Origin: Actinotalea caeni
GTDB lineage: Bacteria > Actinomycetota > Actinomycetes > Actinomycetales > Beutenbergiaceae
Direction: 5' to 3'
DNA: 64,000 bases
Assembly: GCF_009733795.1 (NCBI RefSeq)
Contig: NZ_WNXX01000012.1
Span: forward strand, 1-64,000
In this document: piece after piece, positions 44,424 through 52,353 of the stretch
Layout: every line of letters starts with the position of its first letter
Position numbering within the stretch: position 1 is the first letter of the stretch
Translations under genes and position numbers: made by a program
Notes under the pieces: model-generated
The model's input: the letters and a program-made list of their open reading frames with translations, nothing else
What the model was told of the DNA's origin: nothing
The model's database searches: none

Positions 44424-45812
44424 TCAGGACTGCTGGGTGTCGCCGTCCTCGGCCTCGGCCGCCTCGTCCGCCTCGGGCTCGTCGGCCTCGACCTCGACGG
44501 TCTCGGTCGTGGTCGCCGCGGCGTCCTCGTCCTCGTCACCGATGAACTCGGTGAGGTCGACGGCGTTGCCCGCCTCGTCGACGACGGTGACGTCGCGCAG
44601 CGCGACCGCGAGCGACTTGTTGCGCGCGAGCTCGGCCATGTAGAGCGGCATCTGGTTGTTCGCCGCCGCGCTCTGGATGAACTCGTTCGGGTCCATCCGG
44701 TACTGCTGGGCGGTCCGCAGCATGAACTCGACCATCTCGCCCTGCTCGACCTGCACCTTGACCTTCTCGGCCAGCGCGTCGAGCAGCAGCTGACGGCGGA
44801 GCGCGTCGGTGGCCTGCTCGCGCACCTCCTCGCGGTGCTCGTCGTCGTCGAGGCGGCCCTCGCCCTCGAGGTGGCGGTGGATCTCGTCCTCGATGACGCC
44901 CTGCGGCAGCGGGAACTCGGTGTTCTCGAGCAGGTGCTCGAGCAGCCGGTCACGCGCCTGCACGGCCTGGTTGTTGACCTTGGCGTCGGCGACCTGCGTG
45001 CGCAGGTTCTCGCGGAGCTCGTCGATCGTGTCGACCTCGGACGCCATCTGGGCGAAGTCGTCGTCGACCTCGGGGAGCTCCTGCTCCTTGACCGAGACGA
45101 CGGTGACGGTGACCTGGGCCTCCTCGCCGGCGTGCTCGCCACCGGCGAGCGGGGCGGAGAACGTCGCGGTCTCGCCGGCCGACAGGCCGATGACGGCCTC
45201 GTCGATGCCGGGCAGCAGGTTGCCGGAGCCGACCTGGTAGGAGACGCCGCTCGCGGTGTCGATCTCCTCGTCGCCGATCGCGGCGCGCAGGTCGATGCTG
45301 AGGAAGTCGCCGTCGGCGACCGGGCGGTCGACGCCGACGAGGCTGGCGTAGCGCTGACGCAGCGTCGTGAGGCTCTCCTCGACGTCCTCGTCGGTCACCT
45401 CGACCGAGTCGACGGTCAGGGTGACGCCGGACAGGTCGGGCAGCTCGATCTCGGGACGCACGTCGAGCTCGGCGGTGAAGACGAGGTCGTCGCCGTCGTC
45501 CTCGCCGGTGAGGCCGGGGATCGTGGTGACGTCGATCTTCGGCTGGCCGATCGGCTTGATGTCGGCCTCGGTGACGGCGCGGCGGTACAGCTCCGGCATC
45601 GCCTCGTTGATCGCCTGCTCCAGCACCACGGGCTTGCCGACCCGCTGGTCGATGATCCGCGGCGGCACCTTGCCCTTGCGGAAGCCCGGGATCGTGACCT
45701 GCTGCGCGATCTCCTTGTAGGCCTTGTCGACGTTGGGCTGCAGCTCGACCATCGGGACCTCGACGGTCAGCTTGACCCGGGTCTCGTCGACGGTCTCGAC
45801 GGCGCTCTTCAC
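44424..45812 (-). CDS. tig: Trigger factor (ribosome-associated chaperone)
   Basis: Binds ribosomes at the exit tunnel and shields new chains; also a peptidyl-prolyl isomerase. The 462-residue protein has the ribosome-docking motif GFRKGKVP (43-50), an FKBP-type PPIase domain at about 150-245 and the helical C-terminal domain. The tail is very acidic ([19 protein letters not shown]), common in actinobacterial trigger factors. GTG 45812 is used because AGGAG lies about 8 bases upstream and the closer ATG runs into a stop. It precedes clpP1-clpP2, as in many bacteria. Confidence 0.95.
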   Translation of the reverse strand: MKSAVETVDETRVKLTVEVPMVELQPNVDKAYKEIAQQVTIPGFRKGKVPPRIIDQRVGKPVVLEQAINEAMPELYRRAVTEADIKPIGQPKIDVTTIPGLTGEDDGDDLVFTAELDVRPEIELPDLSGVTLTVDSVEVTDEDVEESLTTLRQRYASLVGVDRPVADGDFLSIDLRAAIGDEEIDTASGVSYQVGSGNLLPGIDEAVIGLSAGETATFSAPLAGGEHAGEEAQVTVTVVSVKEQELPEVDDDFAQMASEVDTIDELRENLRTQVADAKVNNQAVQARDRLLEHLLENTEFPLPQGVIEDEIHRHLEGEGRLDDDEHREEVREQATDALRRQLLLDALAEKVKVQVEQGEMVEFMLRTAQQYRMDPNEFIQSAAANNQMPLYMAELARNKSLAVALRDVTVVDEAGNAVDLTEFIGDEDEDAAATTTETVEVEADEPEADEAAEAEDGDTQQS

Positions 45813-46216
45813 GGCATGCACTCCTGAACGTGGTACTCGGGGGTCTCCGCCCGGGCGCTCGCACATGGATGGCACCGGCTCGGAGGTGGTCTGTAGCCCG
45901 GCGCAGGAGGTCGATCAGGCGCCGACGGGCCGTCCAATCCTACGGCACCGCCGTCCCCGCCACGGACGCGGGGGCAGGGGCCGCCGACGGCCCCTCCCAG
46001 CATGCGCCGGTCCCACCGCGACCCGGGCGCCGTGCGGTCGCCGTCGGGACGGCAGGAACTGCTGGTCGCCGCGTCCACGGTCGCCGCAGAGAGGGCCACG
46101 CGTCGGGATGGAGGAGCCACCGGGCCGACGCTCCGGCGGCGGGATGACAGGAACCGCCGGTCGCGCCGCTCCTTCGTCGCAGCGCGATCGGCTCCCAGCA
46201 TCTGTCCATCCCGTCA
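45813..46216. other. Intergenic region with tRNA-Pro 3'-end-like repeats
   Basis: About 400 bases between tig and tRNA-Pro with no convincing gene. It holds the tig promoter region. CGGGATGACAGGA at 46140-46152 repeats exactly the last 13 bases of tRNA-Pro before its discriminator (46243-46255). A weaker copy, GTCGGGACGGCAGGA, is at about 46043-46057. These look like old duplications or integration scars. Confidence 0.45.
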
Positions 46217-46238
46217 CGGCCGGGCTGCCGCCCGGCCG
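46217..46238 (-). terminator. Terminator of tRNA-Pro
   Basis: A perfect 9-base-pair stem, CGGCCGGGC-TGCC-GCCCGGCCG, lies 3 bases after the 3' end of tRNA-Pro on the minus strand. Confidence 0.72.
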
Positions 46239-46241
46239 ATG

Positions 46242-46315
46242 TCGGGATGACAGGATTTGAACCTGCGACCTTCCGCTCCCAAAGCGGACGCGCTACCAAC
46301 CTGCGCCACATCCCG
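46242..46315 (-). tRNA. tRNA-Pro (TGG anticodon)
   Basis: A 74-base cloverleaf on the minus strand. The acceptor arms CGGGATG and CATCCCG pair perfectly, the anticodon arm CCGCT/AGCGG holds TTTGGGA with anticodon TGG, and the T arm reads CAGG-TTCAAAT-CCTG. The discriminator is A, and CCA is not encoded. Confidence 0.95.
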
Positions 46316-46363
46316 TGCTGCGCGAACGGCGGCTCGCGCACGAAACGACCCGCCGGCGGCATG

Positions 46364-46369
46364 TACCCT
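46364..46369 (+). promoter_or_regulatory. Putative -10 box of tRNA-Gly
   Basis: TACCCT, 15 bases upstream of the mature tRNA-Gly 5' end, the usual distance for a short tRNA leader. The same hexamer precedes the valS leader ORF. The -35 is weak (GAAACG region). Confidence 0.5.
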
Positions 46370-46384
46370 CGTGGGGCACGACCA

Positions 46385-46455
46385 GCGGGTGTAGCTCAAT
46401 GGTAGAGCCTCTGCCTTCCAAGCAGATGGTGCGGGTTCGATTCCCGTCACCCGCT
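46385..46455 (+). tRNA. tRNA-Gly (TCC anticodon)
   Basis: A 71-base cloverleaf. The acceptor stem is GCGGGTG/CACCCGC. The anticodon arm CTGC/GCAG holds a loop with anticodon TCC, and the T arm reads CGGG-TTCGATT-CCCG. CCA is not encoded. It is divergent from tRNA-Pro, 69 bases apart. Confidence 0.95.
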
Positions 46456-46464
46456 CCGCACGAC

Positions 46465-46494
46465 GAGGCCGCCCGACGCAGTCGAGGCGGCCTC
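46465..46494 (+). terminator. Terminator of tRNA-Gly
   Basis: GAGGCCGCC pairs perfectly with GGCGGCCTC around a 12-base loop, 9 bases after the tRNA 3' end. Confidence 0.68.
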
Positions 46495-46579
46495 CGTCAT
46501 GAGGCCCGCGCCGGCCACGGCCACGGTGAGGCGCCACCCCACGCGGCCCTGCCGTCGCCCCTCTGGCCACCCCATGGGT

Positions 46580-46647
46580 CGAGTTCGTGCGTGGCCGCCA
46601 AGTTCGTGCCGCGCCCGGCACGAACTCGGGGCGCAGGCACGAACTCG
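46580..46647. repeat. Palindromic element A (two nested stems)
   Basis: CGAGTTCGTGC (46580-46590) pairs perfectly with GCACGAACTCG (46637-46647). Inside it AGTTCGTGCC (46601-46610) pairs with GGCACGAACT (46617-46626) around a 6-base loop. The outer and inner arms carry the same word, so the order is forward-forward-reverse-reverse. Confidence 0.8.
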
Positions 46648-46690
46648 GCGCCGATCGGAGGCATGGGCCGGCAGCCGCTGACGACCACCA

Positions 46691-46760
46691 GCGAACTCGT
46701 AGCGCCGCGCCCAGCTCGTAGCGTGCACCGTACGAGTTGGGCACGCAGGTACGAGTTCGC
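46691..46760. repeat. Palindromic element B (two nested stems, inverted core)
   Basis: GCGAACTCGTA (46691-46701) pairs perfectly with TACGAGTTCGC (46750-46760). Inside, CCAGCTCGTA (46711-46720) pairs with TACGAGTTGG (46731-46740), with one G-U pair. Same forward-forward-reverse-reverse plan as element A, but the CGAACTCG core runs the other way. Confidence 0.8.
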
Positions 46761-46872
46761 GGCAGCGTCCACGCCGCTGCGGCCCGCACCCAGCCCGAGC
46801 CGCGTCCGCCCGCGCCCCGGCGTCGGCGTCGCCGGGTGCCCCCTGCTGCAGCCTGTCCGCGTCCGGGTCCGT

Positions 46873-46944
46873 GCCGAGGTCGTGCTCCCGGGCGGAGTTC
46901 GTGCCGTGCCCGGCACGAACTCGGCACGGGGGCACGAACTCGGC
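46873..46944. repeat. Palindromic element C (two nested stems)
   Basis: GCCGAGGTCGTGC (46873-46885) pairs with GCACGAACTCGGC (46932-46944) at 12 of 13 positions. The inner stem GAGTTCGTGCCG (46895-46906) pairs perfectly with CGGCACGAACTC (46911-46922) around TGCC. Close relative of element A. Confidence 0.8.
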
Positions 46945-47045
46945 GTGGGTGTGCGGAGAACGCTGGGGCGAGGCCCGCGCCCACGCCCGCGCCTACGCCT
47001 ACGCCTACGCCCCTACCCGCACCGGCCCCACCCGGGCAACGACGA

Positions 47046-47072
47046 AGGCCGCCCCGCGGTGCGGGACGGCCT
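47046..47072 (-). terminator. Terminator of the rpmE2-rpmF operon
   Basis: Read on the minus strand, AGGCCGTCCCGC pairs with GCGGGGCGGCCT (12 bp with one T-G) around ACC. It lies 34 bases after the rpmF stop and is followed by the mildly T-rich TCGTCGTT. Confidence 0.75.
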
Positions 47073-47106
47073 GTCGTGGACGCGTCGGTACGCCGACGCG
47101 GGGGTC

Positions 47107-47277
47107 TCAGTCCTCCGGGACGTAGAGACCGCGCTCGACCGCCTTGGCCAGGCGGCGGGGCACGCGGACCTCACGGCCGCCGACGCGGACGGGCACGAGG
47201 TCGGTGACCTGCGCCTTCCACTGCGAGCGGCGGGCGCGGGTGTTGCTGCGCGAGAGCTTGCGCTTGGGGACGGCCAT
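47107..47277 (-). CDS. rpmF: 50S ribosomal protein L32
   Basis: A 56-residue ribosomal protein starting [22 protein letters not shown], the standard L32 beginning. It has no CxxC pairs, so it is the zinc-independent form. ATG 47277 follows AGGAG at good spacing. It lies 36 bases downstream of rpmE2, whose product is also zinc-free; paired zinc-free paralogues are often made under zinc limitation (Zur control), but no clear Zur box was seen here. Confidence 0.95.
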   Translation of the reverse strand: MAVPKRKLSRSNTRARRSQWKAQVTDLVPVRVGGREVRVPRRLAKAVERGLYVPED

Positions 47278-47313
47278 CGATGTCTCCTAGGTCTGGTGAT
47301 GAGAGCCGGGCCG

Positions 47314-47574
47314 TCAGGCCTGCGACTCGCCCTTGGCTGCGTAGCGGCGGCGGAACTTCTCCACGCGACCCGCGGTGTCGAGGATCTTCTGCTTGCCCGT
47401 GTAGAACGGGTGCGAGGCCGAGGAGATGTCGACGTCGACCACCGGGTAGGTGTTGCCGTCCTCCCACTCGACGGTCTGCGTCGAGGTCAGCGTGGACCGC
47501 GTCAGGATCGCGAAGTCCGCGGAGATGTCGCGGAACACGACCGGCGCGTACTCCGGGTGGATGTCCTTCTTCAT
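47314..47574 (-). CDS. rpmE2: 50S ribosomal protein L31, type B
   Basis: An 86-residue type-B L31. It begins [28 protein letters not shown] and includes [28 protein letters not shown], with none of the CxxC zinc ligands of type A. ATG 47574 has AAGGAAG upstream. A TATGAT -10 box on the minus strand (47695-47700) gives a leader of about 110 bases. First gene of a two-gene operon with rpmF. Confidence 0.94.
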   Translation of the reverse strand: MKKDIHPEYAPVVFRDISADFAILTRSTLTSTQTVEWEDGNTYPVVDVDISSASHPFYTGKQKILDTAGRVEKFRRRYAAKGESQA

Positions 47575-47694
47575 GGCTGTCGCTTCCTTGGTTCGTGACG
47601 GGGGCGGCACACATCGACACCGTTCCCGAGGGGCGGCGCGCGGACCAGGGACTGAGGGCGCGCCAGGGTGCAGCCCGGGAGCCGCAACCGGACG

Positions 47695-47700
47695 ATCATA
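47695..47700 (-). promoter_or_regulatory. Putative -10 box of rpmE2
   Basis: TATGAT on the minus strand (ATCATA on plus), a near-consensus -10 box, about 120 bases upstream of the rpmE2 ATG. The -35 is weak. Confidence 0.5.
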
Positions 47701-47811
47701 CCCGTAATCGGTGGCCGCTCGCACATCCGCGAGAGCGACCCACGACACACTACGGTGACCCCGCCCCACGGGCCGCGCTCACCGACCCAGCACCGACACA
47801 GGAGACCGGCG

Positions 47812-48234
47812 ATGCTCGACGACCACCCCTGGGTGGGGCTGCTGCTCGGCGCCCTGGCGATGACGCCCTTCGTCGTGCAGGTCGCCCTGGTCATGCGCAC
47901 GCAGCTGCGCGAGCGTGCCTGGACCCGCACCACCGGGGTCGTCCTGCACACGCACGCCTCGACGGCGTCCGACGGCGTGACCCGCTCCTACCGCGCCTCC
48001 TACTCCTACACCGCCGGCGGCCGGGTGCGCAGCGGGTCCGGGCCGATCACCTTCCACGCCACGAACGGCACCGAGATCCCGGTCGTCGTCGACCCGCACG
48101 ACCCCGCGCGCAGCCAGCCGCGACGACGCCTGGGCGCCCCGCACTGGCTCGCGGGCGCCGTCGGGCTCCTGGCGTTCACGGTCGGGGTCGCGATCGTCGT
48201 GCTCACCGTCCAGACGCTCGCGGGCACCGCCTGA
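47812..48234 (+). CDS. DUF3592-like membrane protein
   Basis: A 140-residue protein with a hydrophobic helix at each end (GLLLGALAMTPFVVQVALVM and LAGAVGLLAFTVGVAIVVLTV) flanking a soluble beta-rich middle (RTTGVVLHTHAST, YRASYSYTAGGRVRSGSGP), the layout of DUF3592 proteins. ATG 47812 follows AGGAGA at 8 bases. Function unknown. Confidence 0.75.
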   Translation: MLDDHPWVGLLLGALAMTPFVVQVALVMRTQLRERAWTRTTGVVLHTHASTASDGVTRSYRASYSYTAGGRVRSGSGPITFHATNGTEIPVVVDPHDPARSQPRRRLGAPHWLAGAVGLLAFTVGVAIVVLTVQTLAGTA

Positions 48235-48245
48235 GCTCCCGCCCA

Positions 48246-48276
48246 CTACTTGTGATGCTTGGGCTATCACAAGTAG
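48246..48276. promoter_or_regulatory. GntR/YtrA operator overlapping a leaderless promoter
   Basis: CTACTTGTGAT and ATCACAAGTAG form a perfect 11-base inverted repeat with a 9-base spacer. TTGTGA (48250-48255, -35) and TAGCAT (48274-48279, -10) lie 18 bases apart within and beside it. Transcription would start at about 48286, the GTG of the regulator, so the mRNA is probably leaderless and autoregulated. Confidence 0.82.
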
Positions 48277-48285
48277 CATAGTTGT

Positions 48286-48639
48286 GTGCTGATCGCCATC
48301 GACCCCGCGTCGCCGCGGCCGCTCTTCGAGCAGGTCGCCGCGGCGGTGCGGCTCGCCGTCGTGCGGGGCGAGGCGTCGCCGGGCGAGCGGCTGCCCGCCG
48401 CGCGCGACCTCGCCGAGGCGCTCGACCTCAACGTCAACACGGTGCTGCACGCCTACCGCGACCTGCGCGACGAGGGCCTGCTCGACCTGCACCGCGGCCG
48501 CGGCGCCACGGTAAGCCCCTCGGCCGCCCGCGACTACGCCCGGCTGCGCGAGCTGGTCGCCGCCACCCGCGCCGAGGCCGAGCGCCTCGGCATCCAGCCC
48601 GCCACCCTCGCCGCCCTGCTCACCGAGGAGACCACGTGA
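48286..48639 (+). CDS. GntR-family regulator (YtrA subfamily)
   Basis: A 117-residue repressor. The N-terminal winged helix (PLFEQVAAAVRLAVVRGEASPGERLPAARDLAEALDLNVNTVLHAYRDLRDEGLLDLHRGRGATV) is the GntR DNA-binding domain. The effector part is only a short helical tail, as in YtrA, which usually controls a nearby membrane or ABC gene. GTG 48286 coincides with the predicted transcription start. The next gene overlaps by GTGA and encodes a membrane protein, the likely target along with itself. Confidence 0.9.
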   Translation: MLIAIDPASPRPLFEQVAAAVRLAVVRGEASPGERLPAARDLAEALDLNVNTVLHAYRDLRDEGLLDLHRGRGATVSPSAARDYARLRELVAATRAEAERLGIQPATLAALLTEETT

Positions 48640-49616
48640 CCCTCCGCACCCGCGCCGTCCTGCTCGGCGCCGTCCTCCCCGCCGTCGTCCTGGGGGCGGC
48701 GGTGTCGCTGGTGCTCTCCTGGCGCCCGCGGTTGCCCGACCCGCTGGCGCTGCACTGGGGTGTCGACGGCGTCGACCGGGTCGGCTCGTTCGGCGACCAC
48801 CTGCTGCCGCTGGCGGTCATGAGCGCCGCGATCTGCCTCCCGGCCGTCGTGCTGGCGGTCGTCGTGCGCGGCGCCGCACGCCGCGGCATGGTCGGCCTCT
48901 CGGCCGGCATGGCCACGATGATGGCGGGCCTGGTCGTCGGCATCACCGCCGTCCAGCTCGACGCCACCGACGCCACCGCCGTCGGCACCCCCGGCGCCCC
49001 GATCGCACTGGCGGTGCTGGCCTCGGTCGTCGTCGGCGGGCTGGCGACGTGGCTGGCCGGGGCCGATGCCCCCGCCCCGGCGACCGACGCCGTCCCTGCC
49101 GACGCGCCCCGGCTGTCGCTGCCCGAGGGCGGCGAGGCCGTGTGGACGGCGCCGCTCCCCTCGATCCCCGTCGCGGTGCCGATCGCGGTGATCGCGCTGC
49201 TGCTGGGTGTCACGGTGCCCGTGGGGCTGCTCACCGGCGACTGGTGGACGCTGGTGTTCCCGGTCCTCATCGGCGCGCTGCTGCTCGTCATGTCCGGCTG
49301 GCGCGTCCAGGTCGACGCCGGCGGGCTCACGCTGCGCGGCGGGCTCGGCTGGCCGCGCTACCACGTGCCCGCCGCCGAGGTCGTGCGCGCCGACGTCACC
49401 GAGGTGAGGCCGATGCACGACTTCGGGGGCTGGGGCGTGCGCGTGTCGTTCACGGGCGCGCTCGGCTTCGTCACCCGCGCGGGCGAGGGCCTGGAGGTCG
49501 AGCGCACCGCGGGCCGCCGCGTGGTCGTCACGGTCGACCGTGCAACCCAGGCGGCGGCCCTGCTCAACACGGTCGCCGACCGCGCCCGGCAGCCCACCCC
49601 CGACGACGCCTCCTGA
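48636..49616 (+). CDS. DUF1648-type membrane protein
   Basis: A 326-residue protein with about six hydrophobic segments. LPDPLALHWGVDGVDRVGS near the N-terminus is the DUF1648 signature found in membrane proteins next to YtrA-like regulators (SdpI-related immunity/sensor group). A further helix pair near 170-230 is followed by a soluble C-terminal domain (VDAGGLTLRGGLGWPRYHVPAAEV). GTG 48636 overlaps the regulator stop. A role in envelope stress or bacteriocin immunity is suggested for relatives, not shown here. Confidence 0.8.
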   Translation: MTLRTRAVLLGAVLPAVVLGAAVSLVLSWRPRLPDPLALHWGVDGVDRVGSFGDHLLPLAVMSAAICLPAVVLAVVVRGAARRGMVGLSAGMATMMAGLVVGITAVQLDATDATAVGTPGAPIALAVLASVVVGGLATWLAGADAPAPATDAVPADAPRLSLPEGGEAVWTAPLPSIPVAVPIAVIALLLGVTVPVGLLTGDWWTLVFPVLIGALLLVMSGWRVQVDAGGLTLRGGLGWPRYHVPAAEVVRADVTEVRPMHDFGGWGVRVSFTGALGFVTRAGEGLEVERTAGRRVVVTVDRATQAAALLNTVADRARQPTPDDAS

Positions 49617-49737
49617 GCCCGTCGAGGACCCCGTCCGCCGCCCGTCTGCGGGCTGAGACGGCCCCCGACGGCGAGCGGGCACCGACCCGCTCGTGCGACC
49701 CTTGCCCCGTATCGGTCCCAGCAGCAGAAGGAACCCC

Positions 49738-50676
49738 ATGGCCCGCATCTACGACGACGCGACCCAGCTCATCGGCAACACGCCCCTCGTGCGCCTCAAC
49801 AAGGTGACCGACGGCGCCGAGGCGACCGTGCTCGCCAAGCTCGAGTTCTACAACCCGGCCAACAGCGTCAAGGACCGCATCGGCGTCGCGATCATCGACG
49901 CCGCCGAGGCCTCCGGCGAGCTGAAGCCGGGCGGCACCATCGTCGAGGCCACCTCGGGCAACACCGGCATCGCGCTCGCGTTCGTCGGCGCGGCGCGCGG
50001 CTACGACGTCGTGCTCACGATGCCGGAGACGATGTCGAACGAGCGCAAGATGCTGCTGCGCGCCTTCGGCGCCGAACTCGTGCTCACCCCGGGCTCGGAG
50101 GGTATGAAGGGCGCCGTCAACCGCGCCAACGAGATCGCCGCCGAGCGGCCCGGCGCGGTGCTGGCCCGCCAGTTCGCCAACGAGGCCAACCCGGAGATCC
50201 ACCGCAAGACCACCGCCGAGGAGATCTGGAACGACACCGACGGCGGTGTCGACATCGTCGTGGCCGGCATCGGCACCGGCGGCACGATCACCGGCGTCGG
50301 CCAGGTGCTCAAGTCGCGCAAGCCCGAGGTCAAGATCATCGCGGTCGAGCCCGAGGAGTCCCCGATCCTCAACGGCGGCCAGCCCGGCCCGCACAAGATC
50401 CAGGGCATCGGCGCGAACTTCGTGCCGGAGATCCTCGACACCTCCGTCTACGACGAGGTCATCGACGTCAACGCCGAGACCGCGGTGAAGACCGCGCGCC
50501 GCACCGCGGCCGAGGAGGGTCTGCTGGTCGGCATCTCCTCCGGCGCCGCGATCCACGCTGCGGTGCAGGTGGCGAAGCGTCCGGAGAACGCCGGCAAGAC
50601 GATCGTCGTCATCGTGCCGAGCTTCGGCGAGCGCTACCTGTCGACGATCCTGTTCGCCGACCTCGCCGAGGCCTGA
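49738..50676 (+). CDS. cysK: Cysteine synthase A (O-acetylserine sulfhydrylase)
   Basis: PLP enzyme making cysteine from O-acetylserine and sulfide. The 312-residue protein has the PLP Lys in NPANSVKDR (Lys 45), the substrate loop ATSGNTG (near 71), the phosphate loop [10 protein letters not shown] (near 180) and the GISSGAA helix near the end. ATG 49738 follows AGAAGGA. It is followed 10 bases later by cysE, which makes its substrate. Confidence 0.95.
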   Translation: MARIYDDATQLIGNTPLVRLNKVTDGAEATVLAKLEFYNPANSVKDRIGVAIIDAAEASGELKPGGTIVEATSGNTGIALAFVGAARGYDVVLTMPETMSNERKMLLRAFGAELVLTPGSEGMKGAVNRANEIAAERPGAVLARQFANEANPEIHRKTTAEEIWNDTDGGVDIVVAGIGTGGTITGVGQVLKSRKPEVKIIAVEPEESPILNGGQPGPHKIQGIGANFVPEILDTSVYDEVIDVNAETAVKTARRTAAEEGLLVGISSGAAIHAAVQVAKRPENAGKTIVVIVPSFGERYLSTILFADLAEA

Positions 50677-50686
50677 GCCGCACAGC

Positions 50687-51274
50687 ATGAGCGCGACCCA
50701 CCACCTCCCCCTGCTCTGGCTGGTCCGGGAGGATCTCGAGACGGCCCGACGGCGTGACCCCGCCGCGCGGACGCTGCTGGAGGTCGCGCTGCTCTACCCC
50801 GGTGTGCACGCCCTGTGGGCGCACCGGCTGGCGCACCGGCTCTGGGTCACCTCGCCGCTGCTGCGGCTCCCGGCGCGCGTCATCTCGCAGGTCGTCCGGC
50901 TGGTCACCGGGGTGGAGATCCACCCCGGTGCCCAGCTCGGGCGGCGCTTCTTCATCGACCACGGCATGGGCGTCGTCATCGGTGAGACCGCCGTCGTGGG
51001 CGACGACGTGCTGATGTTCCACACCTCGACGCTCGGCGGCCGCTCGATGAGCAAGGGCAAGCGCCACCCGACGATCGGCGACCGGGTGGTCATCGGCGCC
51101 GGCGCGAAGGTGCTCGGCCCGATCACGGTCGGCGACGACGTGCAGATCGGTGCCAACGCCGTCGTCGTCAAGGACGTCCCCGACGGCCTCGTGGTCGTGG
51201 GGGTGCCGGGCAAGCCGAAGAAGGTGGCGGCCGCCGCGCGCGACGACCTCACCGACCCGGCGATCTACATCTGA
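50687..51274 (+). CDS. cysE: Serine O-acetyltransferase
   Basis: Acetylates serine to O-acetylserine, the substrate for CysK encoded just upstream. The 195-residue left-handed beta-helix protein has [27 protein letters not shown] with the catalytic His/Asp pair, and the hexapeptide repeat. It is the short form without the long N-terminal helical domain. The C-terminus ends in Ile (PAIYI), as needed for docking into CysK in the cysteine synthase complex. Confidence 0.95.
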   Translation: MSATHHLPLLWLVREDLETARRRDPAARTLLEVALLYPGVHALWAHRLAHRLWVTSPLLRLPARVISQVVRLVTGVEIHPGAQLGRRFFIDHGMGVVIGETAVVGDDVLMFHTSTLGGRSMSKGKRHPTIGDRVVIGAGAKVLGPITVGDDVQIGANAVVVKDVPDGLVVVGVPGKPKKVAAAARDDLTDPAIYI

Positions 51275-51278
51275 GGCG

Positions 51279-51602
51279 TCACAGCCCCGGCGGCGACGGC
51301 TGCCACGCGGCCCGCCGCATGTCGACGCGGTCGCGCGTGAACGGCACGTCCTCGGCGCGCAGCCGGGCCCGCTGCTCGCCCGCCACCCGCTCGGCGAGCG
51401 CGCCCGACGCCGTCACCACGCGCCACCAGCACACCTCGCTGCCGTAGCGGGCCATCACGCGCCCGACGACGCGGGCGCTCCCCCTGCCCGTGACCTCGCG
51501 CACGGCGGCCGCGACCGCGCCGTAGCTGGCGACCCGCCCCTCGGGGATCGTCGCGACGGTGTCCAGCACGAGCTCGGCGTAGTCGTCGGGCGGCGGCAGC
51601 AC
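51279..51602 (-). CDS. Alkyltransferase-like protein (MGMT family, no active Cys)
   Basis: A 107-residue protein with the C-terminal DNA-binding fold of O6-alkylguanine transferase: TIPEGRVASYGAVAA, VVGRVMARYGSEV, then CWWRVV where MGMT has PCHRV. A Trp replaces the alkyl-accepting Cys, so it cannot repair alkyl groups by itself. Such ATL proteins bind the lesion and hand it to nucleotide-excision repair. GTG 51602 is used; a longer start at 51644 would overlap the divergent gene. Promoters for both genes fit in the small shared region. Confidence 0.85.
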   Translation of the reverse strand: MLPPPDDYAELVLDTVATIPEGRVASYGAVAAAVREVTGRGSARVVGRVMARYGSEVCWWRVVTASGALAERVAGEQRARLRAEDVPFTRDRVDMRRAAWQPSPPGL

Positions 51603-51621
51603 CCACCTATGATCGCTTGTC

Positions 51622-52353
51622 GTGGCCGAGGCGAAGAAGAGCACCGCGACAGCTGCCGGGACGGCGGCGGAGACCCCGTACGTCTGCGAGCACTGCGACG
51701 ACTCGGTGCCCCACAGCCACGTCGACGAGAAGCCGCTGGTCGACGCCTACCGGCGCGAGCTGCTGGGTGCCCTCGTGGCCGTCGCGGCGCTGGCCGTGCT
51801 GTGGCTGGCCGCCACGCTGCTGCTCGCGCGCGAGGCCGCGTTCGCGACGGTGCTCGGCGCCGCGTCCTGGGTGCTGGCGACCGCCCTCGGGCTGGTGGCC
51901 TTCGCGCTGACCCGGCGGTCGCGCCCCGGTGCGGCCGCGGTGATCGTCGGCGCCGTCACGACGGCGGCCGTCACCCCCCTGCTGGCACTGCTCGTCGCGC
52001 TGCTCACGCCCGGTGGCGTCGCGGCCCGCGCGGCCGCCGCCGGCCTGGGGTGGCTGGTGGCCTCGGCGGTGGTCACCGGCGTGCGCACGGTGCGGCTGCG
52101 CGAGGTGCTGGTGGCCGACACGCGGGAGGGCGAGGCCGCCCGCTCGGGGGTCGTGCGCACCGCCGGCCGGCCGAGCCCCTACGTCGAGGCGGGCTGGCTG
52201 GTCCTCACCGCCGTCGTCACCGCGCTGTGCGTCGCCGCGACCGCGCTGATGCCGGTCGTCGTGGTGGTGCTCGTGCCGCTCAACGCGGCGCTGGCCGTGC
52301 TGACGCGGCGGCAGCAGGCGCGCGCCGCGGCCCGCGCTCAGCGCGACTCGTAG
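51622..52353 (+). CDS. Multi-pass membrane protein with N-terminal Cys/His motif
   Basis: A 243-residue protein with about six hydrophobic segments from residue 45 on. The N-terminal soluble part has VCEHCDDSVPHSHVDE, a CxxC plus two His that may bind a metal. GTG 51622 lies 9 bases after a TATGAT -10 box (51608-51613), so the transcript is probably leaderless. No family recognised and no function proposed. Its end overlaps the rpiB end by 16 bases on the opposite strand. Confidence 0.75.
   Translation: MAEAKKSTATAAGTAAETPYVCEHCDDSVPHSHVDEKPLVDAYRRELLGALVAVAALAVLWLAATLLLAREAAFATVLGAASWVLATALGLVAFALTRRSRPGAAAVIVGAVTTAAVTPLLALLVALLTPGGVAARAAAAGLGWLVASAVVTGVRTVRLREVLVADTREGEAARSGVVRTAGRPSPYVEAGWLVLTAVVTALCVAATALMPVVVVVLVPLNAALAVLTRRQQARAAARAQRDS

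Noticed and set aside
46217-46315. Prophage or island at tRNA-Pro
   Set aside because: Only short partial copies of the tRNA end are present; no integrase or phage genes are seen.
46456-47045. CRISPR array suggested by repeated GTTCGTGC words
   Set aside because: The words occur as nested inverted pairs with irregular spacing, not as direct repeats with unique spacers, and no cas genes are near.
47575-47811. Zur box controlling zinc-free L31/L32
   Set aside because: I could not find a convincing TGAAAATNATTTTCA-like palindrome upstream of rpmE2.
49617-49737. Cysteine leader ORF before cysK
   Set aside because: No short ORF with clustered Cys codons exists in this spacer.
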